From Pampus argenteus (taxonomy: Eukaryota > Chordata > Actinopteri > Scombriformes > Stromateidae), in the NCBI GenBank assembly GCA_036937835.1, contig CM072869.1, positions 6,918,001 through 6,982,000 of the forward strand: 64,000 bases of DNA, written 5' to 3'. Positions within the stretch are counted from its first letter, which is position 1. Each line of letters begins with the position of its first letter. The notes beneath the pieces are model-generated. The model was not told the DNA's origin and searched no databases. It saw only the letters and a list, made by a program, of their open reading frames with translations. Positions 47,801 through 61,131 of the stretch are shown piece after piece. The position numbers were made by a program, and so were the translations under genes.

Positions 47801-50800
47801 TGATCCACAAACAATTTAGCTGTCCAGCTGTCCAGAGAGAGGGAAAACAGGACGCCCCTAAATGTATAATGAGGCTTCCCAAGAGCTCCTCAGTATTCGC
47901 TCCATGTGCCAGGATGCCTTCGCCTTTGGGCTCACTCTGTGATTAGCCCTCTATCCATACACTTCTCACACATACAGACCGCTCCACAGAGGGCTAGGGG
48001 TCAGCCAGCTAAAGAACTAGTATGCTTCTCACCAAGGGCGTTTCTGATTAGTCTCAGACTCCTCTTTGACCCCCCCAGTCTTTCATTATATTTAACACAC
48101 AACTGGTGGAGATTGGAGAGCTTGACTACCGTTTAGTATGCTATCACAGTAACAAGGTTGATCTGTCAACAATATACAGCAACCTTCGTCACTATGAAAC
48201 GACAAACACTGGATTCGCTTCAGAAACAACAATGTACAGCTACATGAATAGTGATAGCATACGTAGAGTAGAGAGCAGAGTGTTTCTATGCTTCTGAGGC
48301 TTGAAATATGAACTGGCATGTGGATGAAGTTGTGCTCTGTGTCTTCCACAGATGCTCCCAGTGTCATAGCAACAGGCCTCGCTCAATGGCCCCAGGAGTA
48401 ACTTGGTCCCAACGAGGAAGATGCTTCTGTACTTAATTGGACAGTTCCCTGCACCATCGGGCTTGTTCTCTTTATCCCCCAGCACTACAAGATAACAGCA
48501 CAAATGCCTAAACGCACAGTAAACTTTCCCAGTCCCATGATAAACGCAGATTACATAGGATTAAATTCAAAGCAATGCAGCCCATTACTGAGAATATCAA
48601 TGATGAATGATATAATCAAATTTTCAAAACGGTTCTATATTCTGCCTTTCATGTGTAGAATATGGTAGTTCTGTTCTGTTCCAACCTTTTAATCATCCAA
48701 AACATCTTCTCCACACTGCATACAAAAGCTCTCCATGCAATGTTCATCTTGCTCAAAGGCCTTCACAAAAAGTCTCTGTCATCCATTATAACCTGGACAC
48801 TTCATGGCATGTTTTAACACAGTGAAAGAATCAAACATACCTTGTAGACATGCACTTCTCAGCAGCACTGTAAACAACGTATCTGACTGAGCCCACGTAG
48901 GTACAAAAACAGATGGCTCAAGACTCCCATGTGAGAAGTCAGTCCACTGTGTGTAACACAATATTTCTGCTCAGTGAAATGTTAAACAAATTCACAAGAG
49001 GTAATCTGACACATTGAGGAGTAGTTTAATTAAGACCCATTCACATTAGGATGCTCAAAATTGACTACTTAAATTAGTGGAAACTGTCCTCTGAACTTAT
49101 TAACCTTGAAGTGCTGTCACTTCTACTTAACATCATTAAATACAAACCTCTTTAGTAATGGCTAACAACGACCAAAATGCAATTAGCTATTTGATTAGCA
49201 AATAACTCTTCATATCTCTACGGAAATTGGATGCATCCTAGTGAAGCCAGATAATGTTTGCCCTTCTAATAAGCACACAAACATTTTTTCTGAAGTGACA
49301 GTGAAATCAAGGTTGCGCACAAAGTCAAATATTATCAGTCAAAAATTAAAATTAAAAAAATGCTTGTTTTATGCTGTTAACTGAAATTAGCCGGTGAATG
49401 GCACACATTTGTAATCTCCTTCTAAATGAGTCCATGAATCCCAAAAGATTTACTTTGATTGTAAAGTCTAAAAATATCACCGAGAAATCCAAGCGACGAA
49501 TCAGAGAAAAGAAGAGAAATCTTGTCCGATGTAACCTAGTTACAGATTTTAACTACTACTACTGTTAAATATTAATATAATAAATAAAAATAGCTAATAT
49601 TATGTCTCTAATTCATCAACTTGAACTCATTATTTTATAATTATGACACAAAGACGCCCTGGAACCACTAAATTAAGAGTTAAGGTCCAAAAAAGGGAAA
49701 CATACTGTTTCAAATCAATTGTTGGCATTGAGAGTTGTCATCTGTTCAGTTAGCTGTCACTTCTTTGATAAAATATTCTTGATGATTTTCTTTCTCAGTT
49801 CTGGTTTTGAGGGATTAAACTCTTCAATTTCTCTAAAGGACAAATGCTTTCTTGTCACTGAACCTGCAACTTCCACCGTCTGTATGATAGCAAGATGACA
49901 TTGATCAGTGTCATCCCATTTCCCCTCCCTGAGTAGCCGGGGGAGATACCAGATAATTTCCGAACACTACTTGCTTGTCCAGTAGACATTATCTTAATGG
50001 GAATGGAGGGATCTGATTTTGAATGAGACATCACTTTGGTAGATACAAGAAGAACCACGTGAGGCACTGAGGAAGCGCAGCACTTTATCAACCAACAAAA
50101 TCACACTGATAAAGAGAAAAGGAAAACTAAATGTTCAAAGATAAAAGGCACATTACATTTTATCTTTCTTAATGTTTTCATGGGCAATTCATTTATTCAA
50201 AAGATTTTTTTTCTCTTGATAGCAAATTGACATTTTTTTTCCCCCAGCAGCTTTAATGCCATAAATAGACAAAAAGGCAATTGTTACGGTATCATGTAAA
50301 TCTAGACCTATTTTTATCTTCAGAAATGTGCTGCATTTGTGTAAATCACTAAAAGGCTATTTATGACAGCTGTGTTGTATCCTGATCATAGATATGATAT
50401 GATCCCACACATACATACATGCATGTGTGCGCGCACGCTAAAACAACTTAAATTCTGTGTTGTTGAATAATTAATAATAATTTATCGTATAGGGTTTGGG
50501 ATTAAAAGTAACTAGCCTCCTGAAGTGCCAGCAGCAACTTTTAAAGATCATTAGATCCAGGTAGGCAGCAGTGGCCCCAGAAAGAGAACATCAGCTACAG
50601 CAGCAAAGAGAATGATTTAAAAATACGAGTAGATTTAGTTAGTTTGGTCTATTAAATAGTGAATAAAATGCCCTTCACAGTTTCTTTTTCAAGCTTTGTC
50701 CAGTTTGATATCACATCAGACAAGATATAGAATTGATTATCAAAATAGTTGTCAAACGACTCATTGATTAACTGACTAAAAGTTTCAATTCTAACCTACA

Positions 50801-52880
50801 TGGCTCTTGTCTACCTGTTGGCATTACAAAGCAGAGAGATCGTATCCAGATTACAGAATGATAGTACCAGAAACGGTTAAATATCTACATTTACATAAGT
50901 GTGTATTAGTTTGGTCTAACACTGCACAAATTAGATGAATAATCAACAAGTGGGATATAAATGTGAATGTGTGCCAATAAGTGTTTGCCGCTTAGCTTTG
51001 TCTCTCCACATAAGATCCGTAGGGTCACATGCATGCACAGAGCAGGGTGTAGAGCATACTGGGAGAATCAATGGCAGGGCTAGTGCTAGTATACAGGCAG
51101 CCAGGGATGGCAGATGGGTACTGAGGCCCTTTCTCTGGCTCAGGCATGAACAGAGGAGAGGTCTGTCTCCAGGCAAACATGGAAGACGTCATGTCTCTGC
51201 CTCACTGCCGTACCATTAGTGGATCTCACTATTGATTGCTGTGTAAATTGCTAAAGGAAGCATCAAGACGCCAGCGTGCGTGTTTTGTCAGCAGGACCGA
51301 GAAAGGCACTCGTACAGGCGCTGAGGACAGTTGCAGCAATCAAGGCTGATGGGAGTGTGTATGTGTGTGTGTGTGTGTGTATGTTTGTTTCTACACACAA
51401 ATGTTTATGTGCAAAGGCCGCCTCTCCTTGCTATATCCTATCCGACCGTATTCATTTTTAACAATGACATGTCTACAGGACATTTTCCCTCCAGCGTGAA
51501 TGACACCACTGCATTCAGTGTGACAGAACAAACGGCGCCTAACAAACTAGCCCTGCTGCTGCCAAATGCCAATGCTGCCAATCAGTTTAGAGTCTTTTCA
51601 AAATCACACACACAATCTATCTTCCTCTGTTCAAGCTAATGCTTTGATTCTTTGCCAAAAAAAAAAAAATAATGTGTCACCCAGATTTTAGAAGGACATC
51701 TGAAAACAAATCTAATCTCCTGAAAATTACCTTAATCTTAAATGGCAAATCCAAAGGTTCTGCTTTGAACACCAAATCTTGATGCTTAAATTAGGGAGTG
51801 ATGTTCCCCAGTGGAAAAAAAAAATCACTGTGTTGCTTGAATATAACAAAACCTTCATTAGTATAAATCAATCTCTCTCACCCTCATGTCTATTCATTAC
51901 ATTACATGCTGACAAAAGTGAAGTGAGTATGGGCAGGTTGAAGACAGTTCTCCTTTTTGCTTCAGGTAATATTATCCTCCCTGTCTATCTCAATACATGA
52001 CCGATGCGTGTGATTGAAGCTTCAAACCAAAGAAGAAGCGAATATACGGTTATGTTGAGTCATTTGGCTGTGAGGCTAAGGCTGTAGCCTTGAAATGCAT
52101 CACAGAACAGTCACATCTCGCAGGGCCGCGTGTTATGTAAAAAGTTCCTTATCATGCAGCTCAGACAAGCTGCTGTGACCCTACAGCCAATGTGCTGGTA
52201 CTCAACAACTTATTCAAAATGCAACGCTCTAAATTCAGACAGTGTTTCACTGTAGGGCAAGGGGATGAAAATGTAATGATGCTGCTTTGCACACAGCAGG
52301 TTAGCCTACTTTCTGAGCAGAGTAAAATGCAGTCACCTAGCATGAAGGAGAGCGTCTGTCCTCAGGGTGGACACAGCAGAGGATGCATTAGCAGCAGCCA
52401 AGATTCAAGATTCATAAAGGGCTTCACCTCACACATTTTACCCCAAAAAAAAGCTTAAAATGAAAGTTAAAAAAAAATATTTAAGTCACAAAGGTGTAAA
52501 AGTTCAGATCTGATCATCTGAAGATACACATATTTATATAAACTTGGATAACAAGAACGAGGTGTGAGGATACACACAGTATCAATTAACCTCTTCATAA
52601 AATACATTAGTATGTAATCTCATATCTCATTAGAGTTGAAAAGTTGTGTTGATTTAAATGATACTCTGTTGTCTGACTCAGTGGATTAAGTGATGCACTC
52701 AAGCCATATAACATCCATTATTCTGACAACTAATACAGTGTTTTCTCTTAATTATCAACCCATGCATGATAGTGTGGTCATATCAGCAAACATCTGCTGT
52801 TGCCAGTAACTCATAATGTGCTTACTCACAGTGTCCAGAGCCACTGAGGTCAGGGTTTCAAAACAGTTTGCCATCATTGA

Positions 52881-52885
<5 letters not shown>

Positions 52886-52934
<49 letters not shown>
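52886..52934. repeat. (TA)n microsatellite
   Basis: About 49 bp of uninterrupted TA repeat, roughly 1 kb inside the intron from the proposed first exon of cntn1. Confidence 0.95.
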
Positions 52935-52935
<1 letters not shown>

Positions 52936-53907
52936 TGGAGATGCAGACTACCAATGTAATATTTTTTTTTAAAATCCCATCTGAGATTTTTGTAGTTCAA
53001 TATAGTTTAGGACATAATTTCATGACTTGTGAGAAAACCTCCATCATCCTTATTCATCAATATGTTTTTTTCCTACATGATGAAGACCTCTTTGGGTCTC
53101 TCTCAAGGACCTCTCTAGGTCCCCAGACCCTCACTTTGGCAACATGTAATGTTAGCATGAACAATTTCTCTCCACTGAAACCTAATCTGGTGAATCAGGA
53201 CGCGCCCATGACACCTTCTTCTCCAGCACCTGACATCCTGACAAAATAACCCTGCAGTGAGCCATTACTAAGCATTATGGCTCAGTCATGCCAATACGGA
53301 TGACAGAGCCGAGCCATATGCCTCAATCAATAACAGGGACATGCGTTTTAGTCCCATCCCAGATGAAAGTGTTTACAGTCGTCGGGTGTTTACTAATCTC
53401 TTGGCAAATAAAAAAAAAGGCAGGTGGCAGTTTGAATCATCGGTATGTGCGGTGCTATTAGGCAATGGCCTCTGGCGTGGTCTAAATAATACTGAATCTA
53501 ATACTGAGGCTTAATAATTGAAGGCAGATATGATAAATGAGGCTGAAGCATACACAGCATCGGTATATCTGCACAGTGCATGGACTATTTAGGGGGAGGG
53601 AAGTGTCTGCCAGGATGTGCAGCGGTTCATGCATCATCCCCACCACGACAAGTCTGATATTACACGCACAGTATCTCTATGCGTGTGTCAACCAAGACCA
53701 AGAAAATAAAAAATAAAAAAAATGCAAGTTTTCTTCGAACCCAAATCGTTAACATTTCTGCATTGCGGAAGGGCTGCATTTATAAGCTCCATCCCAACCC
53801 AGCTCATCCATCCCCACTCAGCATGTTGTAAACAACACACTGATTTCCCAGATTATGTCTAAGTGTGTGGTTTCACTATATCTGCCCACCGCTCCCCGTG
53901 TCCTCAC

Positions 53908-54050
53908 CTTCTGTAGCGGGCAAACGCGTCCGTCCGTCCGTGTGTGTCCTTCACGATGCTCGCACCTGCTCAGCACCGCATCTCCGGGCGCTCAAGAGCG
54001 GGGAAAGAAACTGACAGAGCCGCGGTACCCGTGGATTGGATGGAGGCTTA
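53908..54050 (-). promoter_or_regulatory. cntn1: Probable cntn1 5' non-coding exon and promoter
   Basis: This is a GC- and CpG-rich island in otherwise AT-rich sequence, with repeated CGTC/CCGT units around 53923-53942. Read on the minus strand it ends in a good splice donor, CTACAGAAG followed by gtgagg, with the last exon base at 53908. The start-codon exon at 27605-27663 appears to have an acceptor four bases before its ATG, so at least one upstream non-coding exon is expected, and this is the best candidate seen. The upper boundary (transcription start) is a guess. No TATA box was recognised. The assignment to cntn1 is inferred from strand and position; further untranslated exons may lie between. 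Confidence 0.5.
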
Positions 54051-57000
54051 TGACTGTTAACTTAGGGGGGCGCTAGACCTGCTTGGTCCACAGGAGCATG
54101 AATCTCAGTGTCAATAAAGTGTATATAAATATGAGAATGACCTAACTAACTAATTAACAAATAGTTAATGCTTGTAAAAATGTCCAATATCTCTCAGTCT
54201 ACAACCGTTAAAGCTAATATAATGATCTAACTTCAGTATTTGAGCTCAGCTTGTAACATTTGGAGGTTGGCTGTGATCTTTTCTATTCATTTTTATTATA
54301 ATATGAATATATATGAATATATAATTGTTTCCGGGTCAAGTCATAAAATGTCAAAGGGGGGTTGATTATGTTCATAGGCTCTTTTTCCATTTTAATGGTC
54401 TTCTTATGAAACAAAGCATCTTTGTCCAGATGAAGCTTACAGTAAATTATTCCCAATTTAGTATAATGTATTAAACAATAAATTAAAAAGTTAATTGTTC
54501 ACATTTTTAATACAACAAAGCCAAACAGACTCTTTCTGTTGACAGTTACTGTCAGCTAATGCTAACTTACGTAACGTTAGCTAAGCTAGCTACATTATTT
54601 TATTTAGTTATGTGTTGTACCAGGTGGTAGCAACTTTTGCTAAGAAACAACATTAATTTTAGGCTGTTTTGACTATTAAATTGTTTTTGATAAATTATGG
54701 TTTTTACTTAAAATTAGCTTTTAACCATCATACTAGTGAAAGGCGCCTGAATCGCCTCCGTTGTGGCAGTAAAAACATCAAACCAAAAGCTAATATTTAC
54801 ACATACAAGCATCACTTTGAAAAATAAAATAAGTTGCTTACTTTGACGTCCGGCAGAGAGGAGCAAACCATGTTCATTAGGAGTTGTCATTTTGTACCTC
54901 CGGTCAACTTAAATCCTACATACATTTTTTTCATTTTCATTTTACCTCAGATTTAGTCTCCACCAAACCGTGAGAGAAAATATCTTTATAAAAAAAAATA
55001 TCTGATTGAGGCTTTCGTTGTCCACCAGCCGTCTGCTTACGTTATCTGATGTTTTGTGTTGGGCAGGGTTCCTTTATTTATTTATTCTTTAGGCATAACA
55101 TTTTATCTATATATATCCATTAGCAACCATCCCTACCTTTTGTTGCTGGGAGCGGTTGCTAATGGTAGTTGATGGTCATAGCAAACTAATAGTGGCCAAA
55201 CATATCCTTAGGGTTAGGGTCAATTCAATATTTTTTTTTCAATATTATATATCCTTAAACCATCACCTGCCCTCTGCTTTTCCTTCTTTTTGTTTCTAAG
55301 CCATCTACCTGCCTGGTTTATGTCAGTAATAAAACTCTATTTATCTATGTTTTAGTTGGTTTAGTAAAGAGTATTTGTGCCCTTCAACCTGCCTCACTCA
55401 ACTGCTTCAGCATACAATTAAGTTGTCATCCTATTCCCAATTCTCACAAAATAAATTCAAGCAATGTAAAAAAAACTAAAAAAAACCCAAAACATTGTGT
55501 TTAACATGCAACACCTGAAGCAAGTCCAAATATAAAACTGTATTAATCCTATTTAGATTGTTTATTTCATACTGCATAGCCAAGTGAGCACCATAGGAGC
55601 TGAAGCTATTTTTGAAGATCCTATAAAAAACTGTTGACAGGGATTTCTGTGAATTTTCTCAAGTAGCCGAGGCATCTTTTTCTGGAAATGTATGTTGTTG
55701 TTTTGAATACTACAAAAAGTTTGGTTATATTGGCAAAACTTCCAGAGGCAGGGATCTCAAAACACTGGCAGATAACACAACTACCTGCATGGCTAGACAT
55801 CACTTGGTGTAAATGAGACTGCAGCCTGTTTTTCATCAGTCAAATATCAAAAGGGCACCTCTACTAATTACAACGCCGTGCCCATGTGTCAGTCCAAACA
55901 TGAGACCATCTCAATCTCCTGGGATTATATTTAAATCTTGGATGTAAACACCACACAGCAAATAATAATATGCTGTGGCAGCAGCCCATAAATAATGCAG
56001 GGATCTTTGAGAACGAGCAGGCTAGAATTAATTTAAGGACTTAGACTCCTTGGATAAATTTGGTGAACCATATCAAAGAAGTCCTTTTTTAATGTGATCA
56101 GAAAGTGATTTAACATGAAGATTACATCTCTATATCAAGTCAGGTGTTGCTGTCTTTGTTCCCCAAGGCTGTCATTATTATTCTGACTTTTTAAATAGTA
56201 TTGTTTCTTCTGAGTTGGTGTTCACGCAAGATCGAACGCAACTGGACTTATATAGTTATTTGTCTTTGAAGACGTTTCACCTCTCATCCAAGAAGCTTTA
56301 TCAGTTCATGCTAGCTTGACTAGCCTGGGCCTTTCCTTGAGATAACTATGACCTGGATGAATGAGAATATTCACAGGCTGTTCATGCAAGAAAAAAAAAG
56401 CATTATCTTCAGCCCAGGGGGATGTATTAGGAAAATATGTCCCAAAAAAAAAGCCAAGCCAAAGGGATTCAGTAGCACCGAGGAAAATAATAACATCCAA
56501 ATAGACTGACATAATACATGGCCCAAAAGGATATTATTTTGTGCACTGGTTATCCAAGATCTATGTGTATTCAACCCTCAGACAAACACTTTTGTTCGTC
56601 TTACAACATGGCAGTGCAAATAGAGACAGATCCTGCTGGTGCATAACACTGTTACAAGGCCGGTCTCTGGGGTGGATAAGAGGAACAGCAAACACCCTGC
56701 TGTCTGGAGGAAAGAATAGGTGGCTGTCATCCCTGCCTGGCAGAGGAGGGGGGAGGAGGAGGAAGAGGGAGGGGGTAAATGTTATTTAGCCCCAATGATC
56801 TCCACAGGGGATCATGGAAAGGTAACCCACCCCCCACCCACCCCCCATCCCAACCACCCATTCAACTAGTCCAAATACACATGGGGATGATGTGGGGGTT
56901 GCATGGGGAATAGGAATTAGGGTGTGGAAAGGATTATAATCCCGATGGTGCTATCATGATAAAATGGGGGGATGGGTGTTGATAGAGATTGTTAATGCCA

Positions 57001-58980
57001 GATCGATAGAACAAAAGCACACTCACTTTATGTATCCATCCAAGAGGAGAGCAATGATATGTGTCACCATATCAGCTCACTGCCCCCTTCAGGGAAAACA
57101 GCCTCTTGAGTTGTTGGAAGCACTGATGATGAAATGATACTCTTATACTGAAAGGGACAATTTCCCCTCTACAGATGGGGTGTTCAATTTCAGGACCAAC
57201 CTAAGATTCAGGCTCGTAACAGCTCGGTCTTGATAGATGTGTGTATAAATGTGTGCGTGGTGTGTGTGTGTGTGTGTTGGCCAACCGTTTGTCAGCCATA
57301 TGGAAATGTCACAGAGTAATCATAAACAATTATCCTTCCTAGCGCTCAGAGCATCAGAAAAGGGCAAATTTACATAAAGACACAAAGGCTGTGTTACTTA
57401 CATCTAAGGAACAGACGCCCTGCGGCTCAAGCACACACTTAAAAAAATACAGGAAACTAAATGATAGTGTTTTCTTCTACTATCTGCCTTTGAGCTCCCA
57501 GGTTGTTTAGAGAGAGGACATCACAACGAGACTGTGTAATGATCTCCCCCCGCCATTGAAAGCAGACTAGAGGTAGACACAAAATCAGCAGTAGATCAAT
57601 TTAAAGCAGGCTTTCCGCCCAGCAGTAAATCAAGGAGCTGGACTGAGAGGAGGTGGGGAAGGATAATGGATGCTGTGGCAGACGTACAGCCGACACAGAA
57701 TGAATCCGCTGAGAATTAGATGAGGAATGAAGAGGATGGTGGGAGGGGTCACGGAGGGAGGGAGGGAGGGGGTTCATAAGGGTAATAGGGCAGCTGTTTG
57801 TTTTTGTGGCAATGATCACCAACAAACAGACAAATAATGTGATTCTGTTGCCATTAAAATACATTCTCAAGCCTTTTCACAGGAAACCTTTGTAATTGAG
57901 GCCCGGGGAGGTCAACAGAGGACCAGATAAATTCATATGTTTGTAAGCTTTCAGCTAAAATGTAAGATGATTCAGAAACTTGAGATTTAAATACAGTATT
58001 TAATGAGTTACTGTGGCAGATATCCTCAACATAAAATATCATATTTTCATTGCAGGAAATGTCCAACTTAACTTTGTTGTTATGTGCACTGCATTAAATG
58101 AGCCTGTTGCTCATTTCAGCATCACTGTAATTGCCTCACTATCACTAGGTGGCAGTAAAGTCAAGAGGGAAAACCTGCCAAACAAAGTTGATGAATCATC
58201 ATTCAGTAGCTGAAGGTCACCGCCAGGTCTTTGACATCATTGCTGCTCAGCATGTTTTGGTTGCAGTAATATAGAGCTGAGAGAACCAGCTGCAGTCCAC
58301 ACCCATGCACTCAATACAACTCTCCTTGGGTTAATTATAGTAGAAGAAATTCACAAATATTTGTAGCAGCAATCCACTTTTTTTTTTTTTTTCCATCGCT
58401 GTTATTATTAACTGCAAACTATCACTTGAAATATCTCCCATAACAACATTACCCTGGAAAAGGAATTAGCGTACCTGAGTGAACAGAAGGCAAATAGTCC
58501 TTGCCAGAGGGGAGAAAGTATTCCAAGACAACAGATACCAGACTTGCTTCGTGACACCATCGCTGTGTGATAATGCACCAGATGGCGAGCTGCTCTCTCA
58601 CTATTACCCTGACAATATGACTGTAATGGAAATGGAAGTGTCACAAGTGGTAAGCCAAAAAAGATGGAGCCCAACTGTCGTGTTCCATAAGGCCTTTCTA
58701 TAGCTGCTTCACACTAAGGAGTCTGAGGCAGGTGTAGGCATCCACATTTACAAAAACCTCAGCTTCTGCTCACTCACTGTACACGGTGCCATTACTGCTC
58801 ATTGGTTCATGTCTATGGCTGGAGTGTAGCATACTGAAATGGTGCATATTCTTCACTGTGTGACATCATTTTTGTTATGTAATAAGTCATTTATTATTTC
58901 ATTTTGTAGTGCCAAGACTGAACAACAGCCCCATGACTCATTGAATCTGACACCGTTTAGAGCGCTTCTTGCTTTGAGAG
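54051..58980. other. Spacer between nrcam 3' end and cntn1 5' end
   Basis: About 5 kb with no recognised gene. It is AT-rich from 54100 to 56200. A dispersed-repeat piece lies at 56240-56312, C-rich low-complexity sequence at about 56828-56850, a short TG run at 57258-57277 and an A/G-rich patch near 57720-57770. Upstream regulatory sequence of cntn1 would be expected in this interval; none could be identified by eye. Confidence 0.5.
56240..56312. repeat. Fish dispersed-repeat fragment
   Basis: It holds actggacttatatagttatt and then gaagacgtttcacctctcat followed by ccaagaagctttatcagttc. This phrase recurs in very many teleost loci. Only a short end piece is present and there is no coding frame. 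Confidence 0.55.
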
Positions 58981-58989
58981 GGTGCAGTG

Positions 58990-59407
58990 ACATTTTGAGT
59001 GAAGAGTCTGAAAACCGAAATTAAAGCAGATAATTATTTATTCATTCATTATATTTCCAGTAGCTTAAATGTCATACTTGCACTAAAAGAGAGAGAAACT
59101 TAAATAGAGACAAAGAAAGCATTTTGTTAGTACAAATCTGTTTCTTAAATACAAAAAAAAAACATTTGCAATACTGTCAGAAAAAGAATATGATTTTGGC
59201 AGTACTTGTACTGCGTAAAACCAATACAAATCAGAATAATATAATTTTTTGCATCAATTAAAATTGTACATGTTGTTGTACTATACTGTAACTTCAGAAA
59301 TAAACTTCCTGACAAGCAAATCAGAATACGATCAGAATTCAAATTTATATGCATTTTTCTGTCCCTGTTACAGTACAATGTACACTGTGCACAGCAAGAA
59401 AAAACAG

Positions 59408-59440
<33 letters not shown>

Positions 59441-60884
59441 TCTCTACAAGTAATCTATATTTAATACAGTCCTATCAAGTTAAACCATGTCATGCACAAT
59501 ATTGCCTCATAGGCTGCTTGTCCCTGTACAATCAATTAAGCTATTTACAAATTCAACAAATATTCTACACATCTTAAAAAAACAAAAAAAAAAAAACTTG
59601 ATGCAAGTTAAGAGAAAAGAAATCTTGATCCCATCCGAAGGCCCTCAAGTGTAGTTAGTACAAGAGAACAAATTTTGCCAGAAACAGAAACTGAATAATG
59701 TACCGTATCGGCAAACACACAGACACAATCACAGATATCCATACATTCATACACTGCAGAAATGCTGCAGACTTTGAAAGTGCACCACACATGGTTTTAA
59801 CAATATTTTAGTTTGATCCAACATGGGTGCATTTAGCTTCTTGGGGGAATGAAAGCCTGCCCTGTGAAAAAAAGATGACAAGACTATATGAATTATTCCT
59901 CTCTCTACAGAGTCCTCTTCTTAAGCTTGTCTCCTTGGGTGTGACGTGTGCGGTCCTACTACAGTCTCTGTTCCAGTCACTGAACACTGGAAAGAGACTT
60001 CAGAATGGAATCAGTGTTTGAAGAAAAGGCACTACCTGCTGAAGGCAACCAAGCAGCACTGCAGGGCCCGAGGCAAGCTGTCATACCCCTCAGTGTTTCC
60101 CCACTGGCCTTCAGATCAAGCTCAATAAATGGAGGTCACATGCAGGGCAAAGGTCATGAGGTCATGCCATGCAGCATTTCAGCTTCTTCCCTCATACTGT
60201 AGGTGTAGGTGTAGTTGGGAGGACAGACGAGGATGTATCGATGCAGCAATCTCAGGCATGCTGCGTGCACTGCTTCCAACACTCTGTTTACAGATAGTTC
60301 ACTTTATATGTACTGTACATGATCTGCCTTGTGCATGGTAAATGCATGCAAGGATGAATTACATTATTAAATACAGGTTCCTGGTTCTGTGTTGGGAAAA
60401 AAATACATGGAGTAATAGTCATTTAGACATTGATTACTATTTGAACATAGTAGATAATAATAATAATAATAACCAATAGCAAAAACAAATATAGTGCAGA
60501 CTATCACTGCATAGTCCATAAAAGATTTCTGGTAAAAAAAAATGCAACTTTGTTAATCTCAAAGTATTAATTATGGAAATATGGTTTTAAGGTCATATCA
60601 GGTAATACATGCGCTGTTAAAATCAGATGTCGTTTAACTACGTCTTATTTCTTTCCTACTGTAAATGCTGCTTTGGCTTTCATGAGCCGTGGGTTTCCAA
60701 GCTTCTCTATACTTCCAAATGCAAAGGTAGATGTCTTAATGAGTTGTCTGTATTTCATGTGTCAAATGTGGCACCGGGAAGCGACGTGATCATGAAGCCA
60801 TGCAGTGTTGGGACAGCCTTAAAGAGAGATGTGGGGAGCGAGCAGTCAGTGCAGCGCCTCAAACTGGCCCGTGAGACAGATTGG
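58990..60884 (-). other. nrcam: Probable nrcam 3' UTR
   Basis: Non-coding sequence directly downstream of the nrcam stop. A canonical AATAAA on the minus strand lies at 59037-59042 and could end a 3' UTR of about 1.9 kb. Other AT-rich stretches and a (TA)n tract (59409-59440) lie inside. The true end is not determined. Confidence 0.4.
59409..59440. repeat. (TA)n microsatellite
   Basis: About 32 bp of TA repeats with a single interruption, within the proposed nrcam 3' UTR. Confidence 0.9.
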
Positions 60885-61131
60885 CTACACAAAGGAGTTC
60901 AAAGAGTTCATGGCGTTAATAGGGGACGGGGCCTCTGAGCTCTCTTGGCCCTCAGCATTGTCCCTGCTTGCACTCTTTCCGCTATACTGGCCGATAAACG
61001 AGCCATCCTCGTTGAACTGTCCGTCTCCTCCTTCCCCGTAGTCAACTAAACTGTCGTCACTGTCGTCTCTCTTAACCGTCCCATTAGACGGCGTGCGGCT
61101 CCCTTTTAACGGTTTTTGGTCTTCATTGTCA
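60885..61131 (-). CDS. nrcam: NrCAM terminal exon: cytoplasmic tail with FIGQY ankyrin motif
   Basis: NrCAM is a transmembrane L1-family adhesion molecule of nodes of Ranvier and growth cones. This exon encodes 81 residues and a TAG stop (60885-60887). It begins DNEDQKPLKGSRTPSNGTVK and continues DDSLVDYGEGGDGQFNEDGS, then FIGQYSGK, ending SSEAPSPINAMNSLNSFV. FIGQY is the phosphorylatable ankyrin-binding motif of the L1 family. The NSFV end is the NrCAM-type PDZ-binding C-terminus and separates it from neurofascin (YSLA). Acceptor ccttcag; it enters in phase 2, completing a serine codon with the previous exon. Which of the fish nrcam copies this is cannot be told. Confidence 0.95.

Larger units (their letters stand above)
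27664..53907. other. First (5' UTR) intron of cntn1, about 26 kb
   Basis: No coding sequence was recognised on either strand; the ORFs present are short or composed of microsatellite or hydrophobic chance sequence. It holds several microsatellites, a perfect 32-bp palindrome (27932-27963) and a fish dispersed-repeat fragment near 34706-34860. Long first introns of neural adhesion genes often carry conserved enhancers, which cannot be judged from a single sequence. Additional untranslated exons of cntn1 could be hidden here. Confidence 0.5.
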
